Assembly (NCBI GenBank): GCA_963580455.1
Contig: OY756961.1
Span: 12,753,001-12,817,000 of the forward strand
Direction: 5' to 3'
Origin: Euonymus europaeus
Lineage: Eukaryota > Streptophyta > Magnoliopsida > Celastrales > Celastraceae
Length of the DNA: 64,000 nt
Shown: piece by piece, positions 11,314-24,008 of the stretch
Layout of the letters: every line of letters begins with the position of its first letter
How positions within the stretch are numbered: the stretch's first letter is position 1
Notes under the pieces: generated by a model
Seen by the model: only the letters and a program-made list of their open reading frames with translations
The model's database searches: none
What the model was told of the DNA's origin: nothing
Program-made: the position numbers and the translations under genes

Positions 11314-11358
11314 TTGTATTTGTTTTTTGAACAGTAAATATACTTACATCTTCTGATC

Positions 11359-14062
11359 AAAAAGTGTACATAGAGCAATTTTGATGGTCCGAAGTGGCTC
11401 AACTCTCTCTATGGAGGAGCTTTTAACGGTTTTGTCTATTTTTCATAGAAAGTTAGTGTTTTGGCATCGAAATAATCTCTGAAGCTTATACTCGTAAAAT
11501 TTAACATATAAGAACAATAAAAATTGTACACCGAGCAATTTTGATGGTCCGAAGTCGCTCAACTCTCTCTATGGAGGAGCTCTTAACGGTTTTGTCCATT
11601 TGTCAAAGAAAGTTGGTGTTTTGGCATCGAAATAATCTAGGAAGCTTATACTCATAAAATTTGACATATAAGAACAATAAAAATTGTACACCGAGCAACT
11701 TTGATGGTCCGAAGTTGCTCAACTCTCTCTATGGAGGAGCTTTTAACGGTTTTGTCCGTTTGTCATAGAAAGTTAGTGTTTTGGCATCGAAATAATCTAG
11801 GAAGCTTATTCTCGTAAAATTTCACTTAGAAGAACAATAAAAAGTGTACATAGAGCAATTTTGATGATCCGAAGTTGTTCAACTCTCTCTATGGAGGAGC
11901 TTTTAACGGTTTTGTCCATTTGTCATAGATAGTTGGTGTTTTGGCATCGAAATAATCTAGGAAGCTTATACTCGTAAAATTTCACATAGAAGAACAATAA
12001 AAAGTCTATCCCGAACAACTTTGATAGTTCGGAGTTGCCCAACTCTCTCTATGGAGGAGCTTTTAACGGTTTTGTCTATTTGTCATAGAAAGTTGGTGTT
12101 TTGGCATCGAAATAATGTAGGAAGCTTATACTCGTAAAATTTGACATAGAAGAATAATAAAAATTGTACACCGAGCAACTTTGATGGACCGAAGTCGCTC
12201 AACACTCTCTATTGAAGAGCTTTTAACGGTTTTGTTCATTTGTCATAGAAAGTTGGTGTTTTCGCATCGAAATAATCTAGGAAGCTTATACTCGTAAAAT
12301 TTCACATAGAAGAACAATAAAAAGTGTACATAGAGCAATTTTGATGGTCCGAAGTTGGTCAACTCTCTCTATGGAGAAGCTTTTAACGGTTTTGTCCATT
12401 TCTCATAGAAAGTTGGTGTTTTGGCATCGAAATAATCTAGGAAGCTTATTCTCGTAAATTTCACTTAGAAGAACAATAAAAAGTGTACAGAGAGCAATTT
12501 TGATGGTCCGAAGTGGCTCAACTCTCTCTATGGAGGAGCTTTTAACGGTTTTGTCTATTTGTCATAGAAAGTTAGTGTTTTGTCATCGAAATAATCTCTG
12601 AAGCTTATACTCGTAAAATTTAACATATAAGAACAATAAAAATTGTACATCGAGCAATTTTGATGGTCCGAAGTCGCTCAACTCTCTCTATGGAGGAGCT
12701 CTTAACGGTTTTGTCCGTTTGTCAAAGAAAGTTGGTGTTTTGCCATCGAAATAATCTAGGAAGCTTATACTCATAAAATTTGACATATAAGAACAATAAA
12801 AATTGTACACCGAGCAACTTTGATGGTCCGAAGTTGCTCAACTCTCTCTATGAAGGAGCTTTTAACGGGTTTGTCCGTTTGTCATAGAAAGTTGGTGTTT
12901 TGTCATCGAAATAATCTAGGAAGCTTATTCTCGTAAAATTTCACTTAGAAGAACAATAAAAAGTGTACATAGAGCAATTTTGATGATCCAAAGTTGTTCA
13001 ACTCTCTCTATGGAGGAGCTTTTAACGGTTTTGTCCATTTGTCATAGATAGTTGGTGTTTTGGCATCGAAATAATCTAGGAAGCTTATACTCGTAAAATT
13101 TCACATATAAGAACAATAAAAAGTCTATCCCGAACAACTTTGATAGTTCGGAGTTGCTCAACTCTCTCTATGGAGGAGCTTTTAACGGTTTTGTCTATTT
13201 GTCATAGAAAGTTGGTGTTTTGGCATCGAAATAGTGTAGGAAGCTTATACTCGTAAAATTTGACATAGAAGAATAATAAAAATTGTACACCGAGCAACTT
13301 TGATGGACCGAAGTCGCTCAACACTCTCTATTGAAGAGCTTTTAACGGTTTTGTTCATTTGTCATAGAAAGTTGGTGTTTTGGCATCGAAATAATCTAGG
13401 AAGCTTATACTCGTAAAATTTCACATAGAAGAACAATAAAAAGTGTACATAGAGCAATTTTGATGGTCCGAAGTTGGTCAACTCTCTCTATGGAGAAGCT
13501 TTTAACGGTTTTGTCCATTTCTCATAGAAAGTTGGTGTTTTGGCATCGAAATAATCTAGGAAGCTTATTCTCGTAAATTTCACATAGAAGAACAATAAAA
13601 AGTGTACAGAGAGCAATTTTGATGGTCCGAAGTGGCTCAACTCTCTCTATGGAGGAGCTTTTAACGGTTTTGTCTATTTGTCATAGAAAGTTAGTGTTTT
13701 GTAATCGAAATAATCTCTGAAGCTTATACTCGTAAAATTTAACATATAAGAACAATAAAAATTGTACATCGAGCACTTTTGATGGTCCGAAGTCGCTCAA
13801 CTCTCTCTATGGAGGAGCTCTTAACGGTTTTGTCCGTTTGTCATAGAAAGTTGGTGTTTTGGCATCGAAATAATCGAGGAAGCTTATACTCGTAAAATTT
13901 CACATAGAAGAACAATAAAAAGTATACATAGAGCAATTTTGATGGTCCGAAGTTTGTCAACTCTCTCTATGGAGGAGCTTTTAACGGTTTTGTCCATTTC
14001 TCATAGAAAGTTGGTGTTTTGGCATCAAAATAATCTAGGAAGCTTATTCTCGTAAAATTTCA
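11359..14062 (+). repeat. Satellite block between inserts 1 and 2 (16 monomers), 1,119-bp 7-mer repeat inside
   Basis: Sixteen intact monomers plus the halves of the interrupted ones; net length is two bases short of 16 x 160, as two GTAAATTTCAC monomers occur. A 7-monomer, 1,119-bp unit is repeated about 2.2 times from about 11,373 to 13,830. For example TTGATGATCC lies at 11861 and 12980, and the CTATCCCGAAC monomer at about 12005 and 13124. It ends with the AGTATACATAG monomer at 13921 that is diagnostic of one insert context. No gene is seen. Confidence 0.8.
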
Positions 14063-14329
14063 GCATCTGTGACAAATATGGCAGCCCAATTTCAGATGGG
14101 CTGCATGTGGTTATGGGCTGGACTAGTTGGCTTACCCAATTCTTTGTACACGGTAGTCATATGGTGGATTAAATAGGGGTTCTAAATTCTGGTTTTATTA
14201 TGTAAGCCCATGACTTGAAAGGGCAAAAACGTGGAACTTATGGGGGCCGGTCCCCGTGAGTTGGAGTTACTGAGTTTGCTCAGTTTGTATTTGTTTTTTG
14301 AACAGTAAATATACTTACATCTTCTGATC
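14063..14329 (+). other. 267-bp insert, copy 2
   Basis: Same edges in the monomer as copy 1. Diagnostic bases: TTCAGATGG, TTGGCTTACCC (private), GGGCAAAAACGTGG (private C), GGCCGGTCC, GAGTTTGCTC, ATACTTAC. Shares CGTGG and GAGTTTGC with copy 3, its nearest relative. It is preceded by the AGTATAC monomer. Confidence 0.85.
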
Positions 14330-16394
14330 AAAAAGTGTACATAGAGCAATTTTGATGGTCCGAAGTGGCTCAACTCTCTCTATGGAGGAGCTTTTAACGG
14401 TTTTGTCTATTTGTCATAGAAAGTTAGTGTTTTGGCATCGAAATAATCTCTGAAGCTTATACTCGTAAAATTAAACATATAAGAACAATAAAAATTGTAC
14501 ACCGAGCAATTTTGATGGTCCGAAGTCGCTCAACTCTCTCTATGGAGGAGCTCTTAACGGTTTTCTCCATTTGTCAAAGAAAGTTGGTGTTTTGGCATCG
14601 AAATAATCTAGGAAGCTTATACTCATAAAATTTGAAATATAAGAACAATAAAAATTGTACACCGAGCAACTTTGATGGTCTGAAGTTGCTCAACTCTCTC
14701 TATGGAGGAGCTTTTAACGGTTTTGTCCGTTTGTCATAGAAAGTTAGTGATTTGGCATCGAAATAATCTAGGAAGCTTATTCTCGTAAAATTTCACTTAG
14801 AAGAACAATAAAAAGTGTACATAGAGCAATTTTGATGATCCGAAGTTGTTCAACTCTCTCTATGGAGGAGCTTTTAACGGTTTTGTCCATTTGTCAAAGA
14901 AAGTTGGTGTTTTGGCATCGAAATAATCTAGGAAGCTTATACTCATAAAATTTGACATGTAAGAACAATAAAAATTGTACACCGAGCAACTTTGATGGTC
15001 CGAAGTCGCTCAACTCTCTCTATGGAGGAGCTCTTAACGGTTTTGTCCATTTGTCAAAGAAAGTTGGTGTTTTGCCATCGAAATAATCTAGGAAGCTTAT
15101 ACTCATAAAATTTGACATATAAGAACAATAAAAATTGTACACCGAGCAACTTTGATGGTCCGAAGTTGCTCAACTCTCTCTATGGAGGAGCTTTTAACGG
15201 TTTTGTCCGTTTGTCATAGAAAGTTGGTGTTTTGTCATCGAAATAATCTAGGAAGCTTATTCTCGTAAAATTTCACTTAGACGAACAATAAAAAGTGTAC
15301 ATAGAGCAATTTTGATGATCCAAAGTTGTTCAACTCTCTCTATGGAGGAGCTTTTAACGGTTTTGTCCATTTGTCATAGATAGTTGGTGTTTTGGCATCG
15401 AAATAATCTAGGAAGCTTATACTCGTAAAATTTCACATATAAGAACAATAAAAAGTCTATCCCGAACAACTTTGATAGTTCGGAGTTGCTCAACTCTCTC
15501 TATGGAGGAGCTTTTAACGGTTTTGTCTATTTGTCATAGAAAGTTGGTGTTTTGGCATCGAAATAATGTAGGAAGCTTATACTCGTAAAATTTGACATAG
15601 AAGAATAATAAAAATTGTACACCGAGCAACTTTGATGGACCGAAGTCGCTCAACACTCTCTATTGAAGAGCTTTTAACGGTTTTGTTCATTTGTCATAGA
15701 AAGTTGGTGTTTTGGCATCGAAATAATCTAGGAAGCTTATACTCGTAAAATTTCACATAGAAGAACAATAAAAAGTGTACATAGAGCAATTTTGATGGTC
15801 CGAAGTTGGTCAACTCTCTCTATGGAGAAGCTTTTAACGGTTTTGTCCATTTCTCATAGAAAGTTGGTGTTTTGGCATCGAAATAATCTAGGAAGCTTAT
15901 TCTCGTAAATTTCACATAGAAGAACAATAAAAAGTGTACAGAGAGCAATTTTGATGGTCCGAAGTGGCTCAACTCTCTCTATGGAGGAGCTTTTAACGGT
16001 TTTGTCTATTTGTCATAGAAAGTTAGTGTTTTGTAATCGAAATAATCTCTGAAGCTTATACTCGTAAAATTTAACATATAAGAACAATAAAAATTGTACA
16101 TCGAGCACTTTTGATGGTCCGAAGTCGCTCAACTCTCTCTATGGAGGAGCTCTTAACGGTTTTGTCCGTTTGTCATAGAAAGTTGGTGTTTTGGCATCGA
16201 AATAATCGAGGAAGCTTATACTCGTAAAATTTCACATAGAAGAACAATAAAAAGTATACATAGAGCAATTTTGATGGTCCGAAGTTTGTCAACTCTCTCT
16301 ATGGAGGAGCTTTTAACGGTTTTGTCCATTTCTCATAGAAAGTTGGTGTTTTGGCATCAAAATAATCTAGGAAGCTTATTCTCGTAAAATTTCA
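14330..16394 (+). repeat. Satellite block between inserts 2 and 3 (12 monomers), part of a 2,332-bp HOR
   Basis: The unit from one insert to the next is 2,332 bp. Similarity at this offset runs from about 12,640 to 17,540, about 2.1 copies. Matching diagnostics include AATTAAACATA (about 14470 and 16801), GACATGTAAG (about 14953 and 17285) and CTATCCCGAAC (13124 and 15456). No gene is seen. Confidence 0.8.
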
Positions 16395-16661
16395 GCATCT
16401 GTGACAAATATGGCAGCCCAATTTCAGATGGGCTGCATGTGGTTATGGGCTGGACTAGTTGGGTTACCCAATTCTTTGTACACGGTAGTCATATGGTGGA
16501 TTAAATAGGGGTTCTAAATTCTGGTTTTATTATGTAAGCCCATGACTTGAAAGGGTAAAAACGTGGAACTTATGGGGGCCGGTCCCCGTGAGTTGGAGTT
16601 ACTGAGTTTGCTCAGTTTGTATTTGTTTTTTGAACAGTAAATATACTTACATCTTCTGATC
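16395..16661 (+). other. 267-bp insert, copy 3
   Basis: As copy 2 but with the intact TTGGGTTACCCAA palindrome and GGGTAAAAACGTGG. Diagnostic bases: TTCAGATGG, GGCCGGTCC, GAGTTTGCTC, ATACTTAC. It is preceded by the AGTATAC monomer. Confidence 0.85.
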
Positions 16662-17519
16662 AAAAAGTGTACATAGAGCAATTTTGATGGTCCGAAGTGG
16701 CTCAACTCTCTCTATGGAGGAGCTTTTAACGGTTTTGTCTATTTGTCATAGAAAGTTAGTGTTTTGGCATCGAAATAATCTCTGAAGCTTATACTCGTAA
16801 AATTAAACATATAAGAACAATAAAAATTGTACACCGAGCAATTTTGATGGTCCGAAGTCGCTCAACTCTCTCTATGGAGGAGCTCTTAACGGTTTTCTCC
16901 ATTTGTCAAAGAAAGTTGGTGTTTTGGCATCGAAATAATCTAGGAAGCTTATACTCATAAAATTTGAAATATAAGAACAATAAAAATTGTACACCGAGCA
17001 ACTTTGATGGTCTGAAGTTGCTCAACTCTCTCTATGGAGGAGCTTTTAACGGTTTTGTCCGTTTGTCATAGAAAGTTAGTTTTTTGGCATCGAAATAATC
17101 TAGGAAGCTTATTCTCGTAAAATTTCACTTAGAAGAACAATAAAAAGTGTACATAGAGCAATTTTGATGATCCGAAGTTGTTCAACTCTCTCTATGGAGG
17201 AGCTTTTAACGGTTTTGTCTATTTGTCAAAGAAAGTTGGTGTTTTGGCATCGAAATAATCTAGGAAGCTTATACTCATAAAATTTGACATGTAAGAACAA
17301 TAAAAATTGTACACCGAGAAACTTTGATGGTCCGAAGTCGCTCAACTCTCTCTATGGAGGAGCTCTTAACGGTTTTGTCCATTTGTCAAAGAAAGTTGGT
17401 GTTTTGCCATCGAAATAATCTAGGAAGCTTATACTCATAAAATTTGACATATAAGAACAATAAAAATTGTACACCGAGCAACTTTGATGGTCCGAAGTTG
17501 CTCAACTCTCTCCATGGAG

Positions 17520-19001
17520 GAGCTTTTAACGGTTTTGTCCGTTTGTCATAGAAAGTTAGTGTTTTGGCATCGAAATAATCTAGGAAGCTTATTCTCATAA
17601 AATTTCACTTAGAAGAACAATAAAAAGTGTACATAGAGCAATTTTGATGATCCGAAGTTGTTCAACTCTCTCTATGGAGGAGCTTTTAACGGTTTTGTCC
17701 ATTTGTCATAGATAGTTGGTGTTTTGGCATCGAAATAATCTAGGAAGCTTATACTCGTAAAATTTCAAATAGAAGAACAATAAAAAGTCTATCCCGAACA
17801 ACTTTGATAGTTCGGAGTTGCTCAACTCTGTCTATGGAGGAGCTTTTAACGGTTTTGTCTATTTGTCATAGAAAGTTGGTGTTTTGGCATCGAAATAATG
17901 TAGGAAGCTTATACTCGTAAAATTTGACATAGAAGAATAATAAAAATTGTACACCGAGCAACTTTGATGGTCCGAAGTCGCTCAACACTCTCTATTGAAG
18001 AGCTTTTAACGGTTTTGTTCATTTGTCATAGAAAGTTGGTGTTTTTGCATCGAAATAATCTAGGAAGGTTATACTCATAAAATTTGACATAGAAGAACAG
18101 TAAAAAGTGTACATAGAGCAATTTTAATGGTCCGAAGTGGCTCAACTCTCTCTATGGAGGAGCTTTTAACGGTTTTGTCTATTTGTCATAGAAAGTTAGT
18201 GTTTTGGCATCGAAATAATCTCTGAAGCTTATACTCGTAAAATTTAACATATAAGAACAATAAAAATTGTACACCGAGCAATTTTGATGGTCCGAAGTCG
18301 CTCAACTCTCTCTATGGAGGAGCTCTTAACGGTTTTGTCCATTTGTCAAAGAAAGTTGGTGTTTTGGCATCGAAATAATCTAGGAAGCTTATACTCATAA
18401 AATTTGACATATAAGAACAATAAAAATTGTACACCGAGCAACTTTGATGGTCCGAAGTTGCTCAACTCTCTCTATGGAGGAGCTTTTAACGGTTTTGTCC
18501 GTTTGTCATAGAAAGTTAGTGTTTTGGCATCGAAATAATCTAGGAAGCTTATTCTCGTAAAATTTCACTTAGAAGAACAATAAAAAGTGTACATAGAGCA
18601 ATTTTGATGATCCGAAGTTGTTCAACTCTCTCTATGGAGGAGCTTTTAACGGTTTTGTCCATTTGTCATAGATAGTTGGTGTTTTGGCATCGAAATAATC
18701 TAGGAAGCTTATACTCGTAAAATTTCACATAGAAGAACAATAAAAAGTCTATCCCGAACAACTTTGATAGTTCGGAGTTGCTCAACTCTCTCTAAGGAGG
18801 AGCTTTTAACGGTTTTGTCTATTTGTCATAGAAAGTTGGTGTTTTGGCATCGAAATAATGTAGGAAGCTTATACTCGTAAAATTTGACATAGAAGAATAA
18901 TAAAAATTGTACACCGAGCAACTTTGATGGACCGAAGTCGCTCAACACTCTCTATTTGAAGAGCTTTTAACGGTTTTGTTCATTTGTCATAGAAAGTTGG
19001 T
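17520..19001 (+). repeat. 960-bp (6-monomer) tandem duplication
   Basis: About 17,520-18,040 is repeated at about 18,480-19,001, offset 960 bp, with the CTATCCCGAAC monomer at about 17,790 and 18,750. The same 960-bp spacing of the same monomers is found at about 34,960/35,920 and 40,810/41,770, so the duplication predates the 5.85-kb HOR. Confidence 0.7.
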
Positions 19002-19789
19002 GTTTTGGCATCGAAATAATCTAGGAAGCTTATACTCGTAAAATTTCACATAGAAGAACAATAAAAAGTGTACATAGAGCAATTTTGATGGTCCGAAGTT
19101 GGTCAACTCTCTCTATGGAGGAGCTTTTAACGGTTTTGTCCATTTGTCATAGAAAGTTGGTGTTTTGGCATCGAAATAATGTAGGAAGCTTATACTCGTA
19201 AAATTTGACATATAAGAATAATAAAAATTGTACACCGAGCAACTTTGATGGACCGAAGTCGCTCAACACTCTCTATTGAAGAGCTTTTAACGGTTTTGTG
19301 CATTTGTCATAGAAAGTTGGTGTTTTGGCATCGAAATAATCTAGGAAGCTTATACTCATAAAATTTGACATATAAGAGCAATAAAAATTGTACACCGAGC
19401 AACTTTGATGGTCCGAAGTCGCTCAACTCTCTCTTTGGAGGAGCTCTTAACGGATTTGTCCATTTGTCAAAGAAAGTTGGTGTTTTGGCATCGAAATAAT
19501 CTATGAAGCTTATACTCGTAAAATTTGACATATGAGAAAAATAAAAATTATACACCGAGTAACTTTGATGGTCCGAAGTTGCTCAACTCTCTCTGTGGAG
19601 GAGCTTTTAAAGGTTTTGTCCTTTTGTTATAGAAAGTTGGTGTTTTGACATCGAAATAATCTAGGAAGCTTATACTCGTAAAATTTCACATAGAAGAACA
19701 ATAAAAAGTGTACATAGAGCAATATTGATGGTCCGAAGTTGTTCAACTCTCTCTGTGGAGGAGCTTTTAAAGGTTTTGTCCTTCTGTCA

Positions 19790-21390
19790 TAGAAAGTTGG
19801 TGTTTTGACATCGAAATAATCTAGGAAGCTTATACTCGTAAAATTTCACATAGAAGAACAATAAAAAGTGTACATAGAGCAATATTGATGGTCCGAAGTT
19901 GTTCAACTCTCTCTATGGAGGAGCTTTGAACGGTTTTTTCCATTTGTCATAGATAGTTGGTGTTTTGGCATCGAAATAATCTAGGAAGCTTATACTCGTA
20001 AAATTTGACGTAGAAGAACAATAAAAATTGTTCACCGAGCAACTTTAATGATCCGAAGTTGCTCAACTCTCTCTATGGAGGAGCTCTTATCGATTTTTTC
20101 TATTTGTCATAGAAAATTGGTGTTTTGGCTTCGAAATAATCAAGGAAGCTTATACTCGTAAAATTTGACATATAAGAGCAATAAAAAGTGTACATAGAGC
20201 AATTTTGATGGTCCGAAGTTGGTCAACTCTCTCTATGGAGGAGCTTTTAACGGTTTTGTCCATTTGTCATAGAAAGTTGGTGTTTTGGCATCGAAATAAT
20301 GTAGGAAGCTTATACTCGTAAAATTTGACATAGAAGAATAATAAAAATTGTACACCGAGGAACTTTGATGCACCGAAGTCGCTCAACACTCTCTATTGAA
20401 GAGCTTTTAACGGTTTTGTTCATTTGTCAAAGAAAGTTGGTGTTTTGGCATCGAAATAATCTATGAAGCTTATACTCATAAAATTTGACATATAAGAGCA
20501 ATAAAAATTATACACCGAGTAACTTTGATGGTCCGAAGTTGCTCAACTCTCTCTGTGGAGGAGCTTTTAAAGGTTTTGTCCTTTTGTCATAGAAAGTTGG
20601 TGTTTTGACATCGAAATAATCTAGGAAGCTTATACTCGTAAAATTTGACATATGAGAAAAATAAAAATTATACACCGAGTAACTTTGATGGTCCGAAGTT
20701 GCTCAACTCTCTCTGTGGTGGAGCTTTTAAAGGTTTTGTCCTTTTGTCATAGAAAGTTGGTGTTTTGACATCGAAATAATCTAGGAAGCTTATACTCGTA
20801 AAATTTCACATAGAAGAACAATAAAAAGTGTACATAGAGCAATATTGATGGTCCGAAGTTGTTCAACTCTCTCTATGGAGGAGCTTTGAACGGTTTTTTC
20901 CATTTGTCATAGATAGTTGGTGTTTTGGCATCGAAATAATCTAGGAAGCTTATACTCGTAAAATTTGACGTAGAAGAACAATAAAAATTGTTCACCGAGC
21001 AACTTTAATGATCCGAAGTTGCTCAACTCTCTCTATGGAGGAGCTCTTATCGATTTTTTCTATTTGTCATAGAAAATTGGTGTTTTGGCTTCGAAATAAT
21101 CAAGGAAGCTTATACTCGTAAAATTTGACATATAAGAGCAATAAAAAGTGTACATAGAGCAATTTTGATGGTCCGAAGTTGGTCAACTCTCTCTATGGAG
21201 GAGCTTTTAACGGTTTTGTCCATTTGTCATAGAAAGTTGGTGTTTTGGCATCGAAATAATGTAGGAAGCTTATACTCGTAAAATTTGACATAGAAGAATA
21301 ATAAAAATTGTACACCGAGGAACTTTGATGCACCGAAGTCGCTCAACACTCTCTATTGAAGAGCTTTTAACGGTTTTGTTCATTTGTCAT
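19790..21390 (+). repeat. Recent 960-bp-offset duplication, about 640 bp matched
   Basis: About 19,790-20,430 is repeated at about 20,750-21,390. Line by line I saw no difference over about 600 bases, including rare changes such as TTTAATGATCC, TTGGCTTCG, CCGAGGAAC and GATGCACCG. Sharing of several private changes marks it as recent. The copies part at CATTTGTCAAAG versus CATTTGTCATAG. Confidence 0.8.
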
Positions 21391-24008
21391 AGAAAGTTGG
21401 TGTTTTGGCATCGAAATAATCTAGGAAGCTTATACTCATAAAATTTGACATATAAGAGCAATAAAAATTGTACACCGAGCAACTTTGATGGTCCGAAGTG
21501 GCTCAACTCTCTCTATGGAGGAGCATTTAACGGTTTTGTCTATTTGTCATAGAAAGTTAGTGTTTTGGCATTGAAATAATCTCTGAAGCTTATACTCGTA
21601 AAATTTAACTTATAAGAACAATAAAAATTGTACACCGAGCAATTTTGATGGTCCGAAGTCGCTCAACTCTCTCTTTGGAGGAGCTCTTAACGGATTTGTC
21701 CATTTGTCAAAGAAAGTTGGTGTTTTGGCATCGAAATAATCTATGAAGCTTATACTCGTAAAATTTGACATATGAGAAAAATAAAAATTATACACCGAGT
21801 AACTTTGATGGTCCGAAGTTGCTCAACTCTCTCTGTGGAGGAGCTTTTAAAGGTTTTGTCCTTTTGTCATAGAAAGTTGGTGTTTTGACATCGAAATAAT
21901 CTAGGAAGCTTATACTCGTAAAATTTCACATAGAAGAACAATAAAAAGTGTACATAGAGCAATATTGATGGTCCGAAGTTGTTCAACTCTCTCTATGAAG
22001 GAGCTTTGAACGGTTTTTTCCATTTGTCATAGATAGTTGGTGTTTTGTCATCGAAATAATCTAGGAAGCTTATACTCGTAAAATTTGACGTAGAAGAACA
22101 ATAAAAATTGTTCACCGAGCAACTTTGATGGTCCGAAGTCACTCAACTCTCTCTACCGAAGAGCTTTTAACGGTTTTGTCCATTTGTCATAGAAAGTTGG
22201 TGTTTTGGCATCGAAATAATCTAGGAAGGTTATACTCATAAAATTTGACATAGAAGAACAGTAAAAAGTGTACATAGAGCAATTTTAATGGTCCGAAGTT
22301 GCTCAACTCTCTCTATGGAGGAGCTCTTATCGATTTTTTCTATTTGTCATAGAAAATTGGTGTTTTGGCATCGAAATAATCAAGGAAGCTTATACTCGTA
22401 AAATTTGACATATAAGAGCAATAAAAAGTGTACATAGAGCAATTTTGATGGTCCGAAGTTGGTCAACTCTCTCTATGGAGGAGCTTTTAACGGTTTTGTC
22501 CATTTCTCATAGAAAGTTGGTGTTTTGGCATCGAAATAATCTCTGAAGCTTATTCTCGTAAAATTTAACATATAAGAACAATAAAAAGTGTACAGAGAGC
22601 AACTTTGATGGTCCGAATTCGCTCAACTCTCTCTATGGAGGAGCTCTTAACGGTTTTGTCCATTTGTCAAAGAAAGTTGTTGTTTTGGCATCGAAATAAT
22701 CTAGGAAGCTTATACTCATAAAATTTGACATATAAGAAAAATAAAAATTGTACACCGAGCAACTTTGATGGTCCAAAGTTGCTCAACTCTCTCTATGGAG
22801 GAGCTTTTAACGGTTTTGTCCATTTGTCATAGAAAGTTGGTGTTTTGGCATCGAAATAATCTAGGAAGCTTATACTCGTAAAATTTCACATAGAAGAAAA
22901 ATAAAAAGTGTACATAGAGCAATTTTGATGGTCCGAAGTTGTTCAACTCTCTCTAAGGAGGAGCTTTGAATGGTTTTTTCCATTTGTCATACATAGTTGG
23001 TGTTTTGGCATCGAAATAATCTAGGAAGCTTATACTCGTAAAATTTCACATAGAAGAACAATAAAAAGTCTATCCCGAACAACTTTGATAGTTCGGAGTT
23101 GCTCAACAATCTATATGGAGGAGCTTTTAACGGTTTTGTCTATTTGTCATAGAAAGTTGGTGTTTTGGCATCGAAATAATGTAGGAAGCTTATACTCGTA
23201 AAATTTGACATAGAAGAACAATAAAAATTGTACACCGAGCAACTTTGATGGTCCGAATTCGCTCAACTCTCTCTATGGAGGAGCTCTTAACGGTTTTGTC
23301 CATTTGTCAAAGAAAGTTGGTGTTTTGGCATCGAAATAATCTAGGAAGCTTATACTCATAAAATTTGACATATAAGAGCAATAAAAATTGTACACCGAGC
23401 AACTTTGATGGTCCGAAGTGGCTCAACTCTCTCTATGGAGGAGCTCTTATCGATTTTTTCTATTTGTCATAGAAAGTTGGTGTTTTGGCATCGAAATAAT
23501 CAAGGAAGCTTATAATCGTAAAATTTGACATATGAGAGCAATAAAAATTGTACACCGAGCAACTTTGATGGTCCGAAGTTGGTCAACTCTCTCTATGGAG
23601 GAGCTCTTAACGGTTTTGTCCATTTGTCAAAGAAAGTTGGTGTTTTGGCATCGAAATAATCTAGGAAGCTTATACTCGTAAAATTTCACATAGAAGAACA
23701 ATAAAAAGTGTACATAGAGCAATTTTGATGGTCCGAAGTTGGTCAACTCTCTCTATGGAGGAGCTTTTAATGGTTTTGTCCGTTTGTCATAGAAAGTTGG
23801 TGTTTTGGCATCGAAATAATCTAGGAAGCTTATACTCGTAAAATTTCACGTAGAAGAACAATAAAAAGTGTACATAGAGCAATTTTGATGGTCCGAAGTT
23901 TGTCAACTCTCTCTATGGAGGAGCTTTTAACGGTTTTGTCCATTTCTCATAGAAAGTTGGTGTTTTGGCATCAAAATAATCTAGGAAGCTTATTCTCGTA
24001 AAATTTCA

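Larger units (their letters stand above)
11092..11358 (+). other. 267-bp non-satellite insert, copy 1
   Basis: A segment unrelated to the satellite, starting GCATCTGTGAC and ending CTTCTGATC. It replaces monomer bases 24-37 (CATAGAAGAACAAT), after which the monomer resumes with AAAAAGTGTAC. No target-site duplication or terminal inverted repeat flanks it. It contains four TGGGCT/AGCCCA motifs, an AATAGGGG stretch resembling a TATA region, and three inverted repeats annotated separately. Open frames crossing it on the minus strand start at TTG and use stops on the insert, so no protein is called. Sequence character suggests a captured piece of a plant dispersed element or promoter; the source is not recognised. 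Diagnostic bases here: TTCAGATGG, ACTTGG, GGCCTGTCC, ATACTTAC. This copy or copies 15 and 16 may be closest to the ancestral form. Confidence 0.85.
16662..24008 (+). repeat. Insert-free satellite stretch (45 monomers)
   Basis: The longest stretch between two inserts, about 7.35 kb. The left part (to about 17,540) continues the 2,332-bp repeat. The middle has two local duplications described separately. From about 21,500 to 24,008 the monomer order is close to that of 27,100-29,473 and 36,570-38,935, including the CTTTTGTCATAG, GACGTAGAAG and CTTATCGATTTTTTC monomers. No gene is seen. Confidence 0.8.

Noticed and set aside
11318..11345. Splice-donor-like GATGTAAGTATA on the minus strand near the insert 3' end
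   Set aside because: Short match to a common motif, with no exon-like frame next to it.
11082..11368. Insert as an intact DNA transposon, LTR or Helitron
   Set aside because: No terminal inverted repeats, no TG...CA ends, no target-site duplication, no CTRR/hairpin end that I could support; instead 14 monomer bases are missing at the junction. It may be a fragment of such an element but cannot be called one.
11211..11402. Recurrent 63-codon minus-strand open frame across the insert 3' half and the flanking satellite, seen with every insert
   Set aside because: It starts at TTG, not ATG, in satellite sequence, runs over the junction, has no recognisable domain and recurs only because the repeat does. 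In copy 14 the stop is lost by one substitution and the frame extends to 93 codons. Not a gene.
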